Both the position numbers and the translations under genes were made by a program. Source: an uncultured Opitutia bacterium (GTDB lineage: Bacteria; Verrucomicrobiota; Verrucomicrobiia; Opitutales; Opitutaceae). From it: 59,180 nt of DNA. A model generated the notes under the pieces. It saw nothing but the letters and a program-made list of their open reading frames with translations, ran no database searches and had not been told where the DNA came from. The stretch spans positions 1-59,180 of the forward strand of contig CAIMFY010000013.1 of the NCBI GenBank assembly GCA_903840415.1, given 5' to 3'. Below, piece by piece: positions 58,248 through 59,180 of the stretch (within the stretch, counting starts at the first letter, position 1; every line of letters starts with the position of its first letter).

Positions 58248-58870
58248 CTTTTAGACCCGACCTGCGCCGGCATTCGCAACGCGGCGTGCGCCGCCACGAG
58301 CTTGAGCGCGCGGTTGAGTAGCGTCTTGCCTGGCTCCATCCGGTGCCACGGCGACGCGCCCGACGGATGCGGCAGCGGAATGCAATCGACCGCGTGTCCG
58401 CGGTATTCGATCGAGAATTCTTTTCCGATCACGTCGTTGAGCGGAGCCGGCGGCATGAACTGCGCGATCGCAAGCTTGCCGACGGGCAGCACGAGTTGCG
58501 GCTTTAGCAGCGCGAACTCGCGCTCCAGCCACGCTGCGCAATTTGCAATTTCATCGGGTGCCGGCACGCGGTCGCCACCAGTTTCTTTTTTCCCCGGAAA
58601 ACAGCGGCACACCGCCGCAAAATAGATGCGGTCGCGCACTTCGTCCTCGGTCCAGCCGAGCGACGCGTTGAACCACTTGAAGAGCGTCTTACCCGCGGTC
58701 CACGCGAACGGCCGGCCGAGCTTCGGCTCCTTGTCGCCCGGCGCCTGCCCGACGAGAATCACCCGGCTCGCGACCGCCCGGCCGACGACGACCGGCTTGT
58801 GCATCTGCGGGCAACAGGCGCAGGCGCGGAGCGCGGCGAGATATTTTTCGACGGAAGAGAAAGTGGGCAT
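58244..58870 (-). CDS. Uracil-DNA glycosylase family protein with Fe-S cluster motifs
   Basis: A 208-residue enzyme that removes uracil from DNA. Motif A is LVGQAPGDKEPKLGRPFAW; the second catalytic motif is LPHPSGASPWHR with H168. Cysteines in RACACCPQM (C17-C20) and VCRCFPG with C111 in PDEIANC match the [4Fe-4S] ligands of family 4/5 glycosylases. The ATG at 58870 is followed by a normal N-terminus. Its TAA stop interlocks with the TAG of the convergent upstream gene (TTAG at 58244-58247). Confidence 0.88.
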   Translation of the reverse strand: MPTFSSVEKYLAALRACACCPQMHKPVVVGRAVASRVILVGQAPGDKEPKLGRPFAWTAGKTLFKWFNASLGWTEDEVRDRIYFAAVCRCFPGKKETGGDRVPAPDEIANCAAWLEREFALLKPQLVLPVGKLAIAQFMPPAPLNDVIGKEFSIEYRGHAVDCIPLPHPSGASPWHRMEPGKTLLNRALKLVAAHAALRMPAQVGSKS

Positions 58871-58899
58871 GGTGGCGCAGGCGTCTCGCCTGCACCACC
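58871..58899. repeat. REP-like hairpin upstream of the glycosylase gene
   Basis: GGTGGCGCAGGCG and CGCCTGCACCACC form 13-base arms with one mismatch around a 3-base loop, starting right at the glycosylase ATG. A second hairpin lies 8 bases further on. The form is that of a bacterial extragenic palindrome. Confidence 0.65.
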
Positions 58900-58907
58900 A
58901 ATCGAAA

Positions 58908-58924
58908 GCAGGCGCGACGCCTGC
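58908..58924. repeat. Second REP-like hairpin
   Basis: GCAGGCG and CGCCTGC form perfect 7-base arms around CGA. It shares the GCAGGCG core with the preceding hairpin, so the two form a paired unit between the glycosylase and helicase genes. Confidence 0.65.
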
Positions 58925-58936
58925 GCTACTCTATTC

Positions 58937-59180
58937 TTACCGCCGGCCGCGGTAACGGTTAAAGCTGCCTTTGTGCCGGATCTGGCCGGGGAGGCTGCCG
59001 CGTCCGCGCTGGTGCTGCGGTTCCTCGGTGCGCGCGACGAAGGCTTTGTAGGGAAAACCTTCGAGCCGCAGTTCGGGAATCTTTGCGCCGATAAAGCGCT
59101 GGATGTCGCGGATGTCGCCGGCGTTTTCCGGGGTGACGAGCGTAAACGCGTCGCCCACCGCCTGCGCGCGGCCGGTGCGG
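58937..59180 (-). CDS. rhlE: DEAD-box RNA helicase, C-terminal end (partial)
   Basis: The frame enters from the window edge and ends at 58937. It begins with R-T-G-R-A-Q-A, the end of helicase motif VI (HR-x-GR), then GDAFTLVTPENAGDIRDIQ and FIGAKIPELRLEGFPY, which closely match the C-terminus of RhlE-type helicases, and a basic Arg/Gly/Gln-rich tail (HQRGRGSLPGQIRHKGSFNR). RhlE-type proteins unwind RNA in ribosome assembly and RNA turnover. The rest of the gene lies beyond 59180. Confidence 0.85.
   Translation of the reverse strand, partial: RTGRAQAVGDAFTLVTPENAGDIRDIQRFIGAKIPELRLEGFPYKAFVARTEEPQHQRGRGSLPGQIRHKGSFNRYRGRR

Overview
The window is GC-rich, densely coded bacterial chromosome. 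Several traits suggest an Opitutaceae-like member of the Verrucomicrobiota: secreted proteins ending in paired repeats typical of that group, a TIR/TolB-like/TPR sensor protein, a Tat-exported Gfo/Idh oxidoreductase, and several REP-like extragenic hairpins. The taxonomy is inferred from gene content; no rRNA, tRNA or CRISPR array was seen.

Layout. 194-945: a DUF433/DUF5615 toxin-antitoxin-like pair. 1172-14180: an envelope redox and uptake block, with DsbD on the minus strand, then an ECF sigma factor, a FecR-type anti-sigma factor, a TonB-dependent receptor and three secreted thioredoxin-fold proteins, one with five thioredoxin domains in a row. 14257-18737: a tyrosine phenol-lyase and a tryptophanase, told apart by their substrate-pocket residues, on either side of a Tat-exported oxidoreductase. 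18778-24276: another TlpA-like thioredoxin, an aldo/keto reductase, a TIR sensor protein and a serine beta-lactamase-fold hydrolase.

24284-26771 is a mobile element and the most interesting part of the window. A DDE transposase of the IS5 family (IS903-like, D121/D193/E259) and a TnpB-type RNA-guided nuclease gene lie divergently between one pair of terminal inverted repeats, flanked by a near-perfect 8-bp target duplication. TnpB is normally carried by Y1-tyrosine (IS200/IS605) or serine (IS607) elements. The end of the tnpB frame and the right end of the element hold a run of hairpins that could be a guide-RNA scaffold. The element landed in the few bases between the stop codons of two convergent genes.

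26779-30243 is a minus-strand operon: D-2-hydroxyacid dehydrogenase, YbaY-like lipoprotein, agarase-like protein with an altered catalytic motif, and a secreted protein of unknown function. 30328-33794 pairs an MgtA P-type ATPase with a PTS EIIA-like protein. 33879-36905 is a membrane-fusion protein/ABC ATPase/ABC permease exporter. The rest is mostly housekeeping and envelope genes: CAP-domain protein, MscS channel, TerC, two Hsp20 chaperones, MalY-type lyase, tRNA-dihydrouridine synthase, MarC, a proline-rich membrane protein, RarD, SGNH hydrolase, zinc alcohol dehydrogenase, cupin, a second aldo/keto reductase beside an AraC remnant, a beta-propeller/phosphoesterase, FKBP isomerase, CtBP-like dehydrogenase, a secreted alpha-helical protein, an Fe-S uracil-DNA glycosylase, and the C-terminal end of a DEAD-box helicase cut by the window edge.
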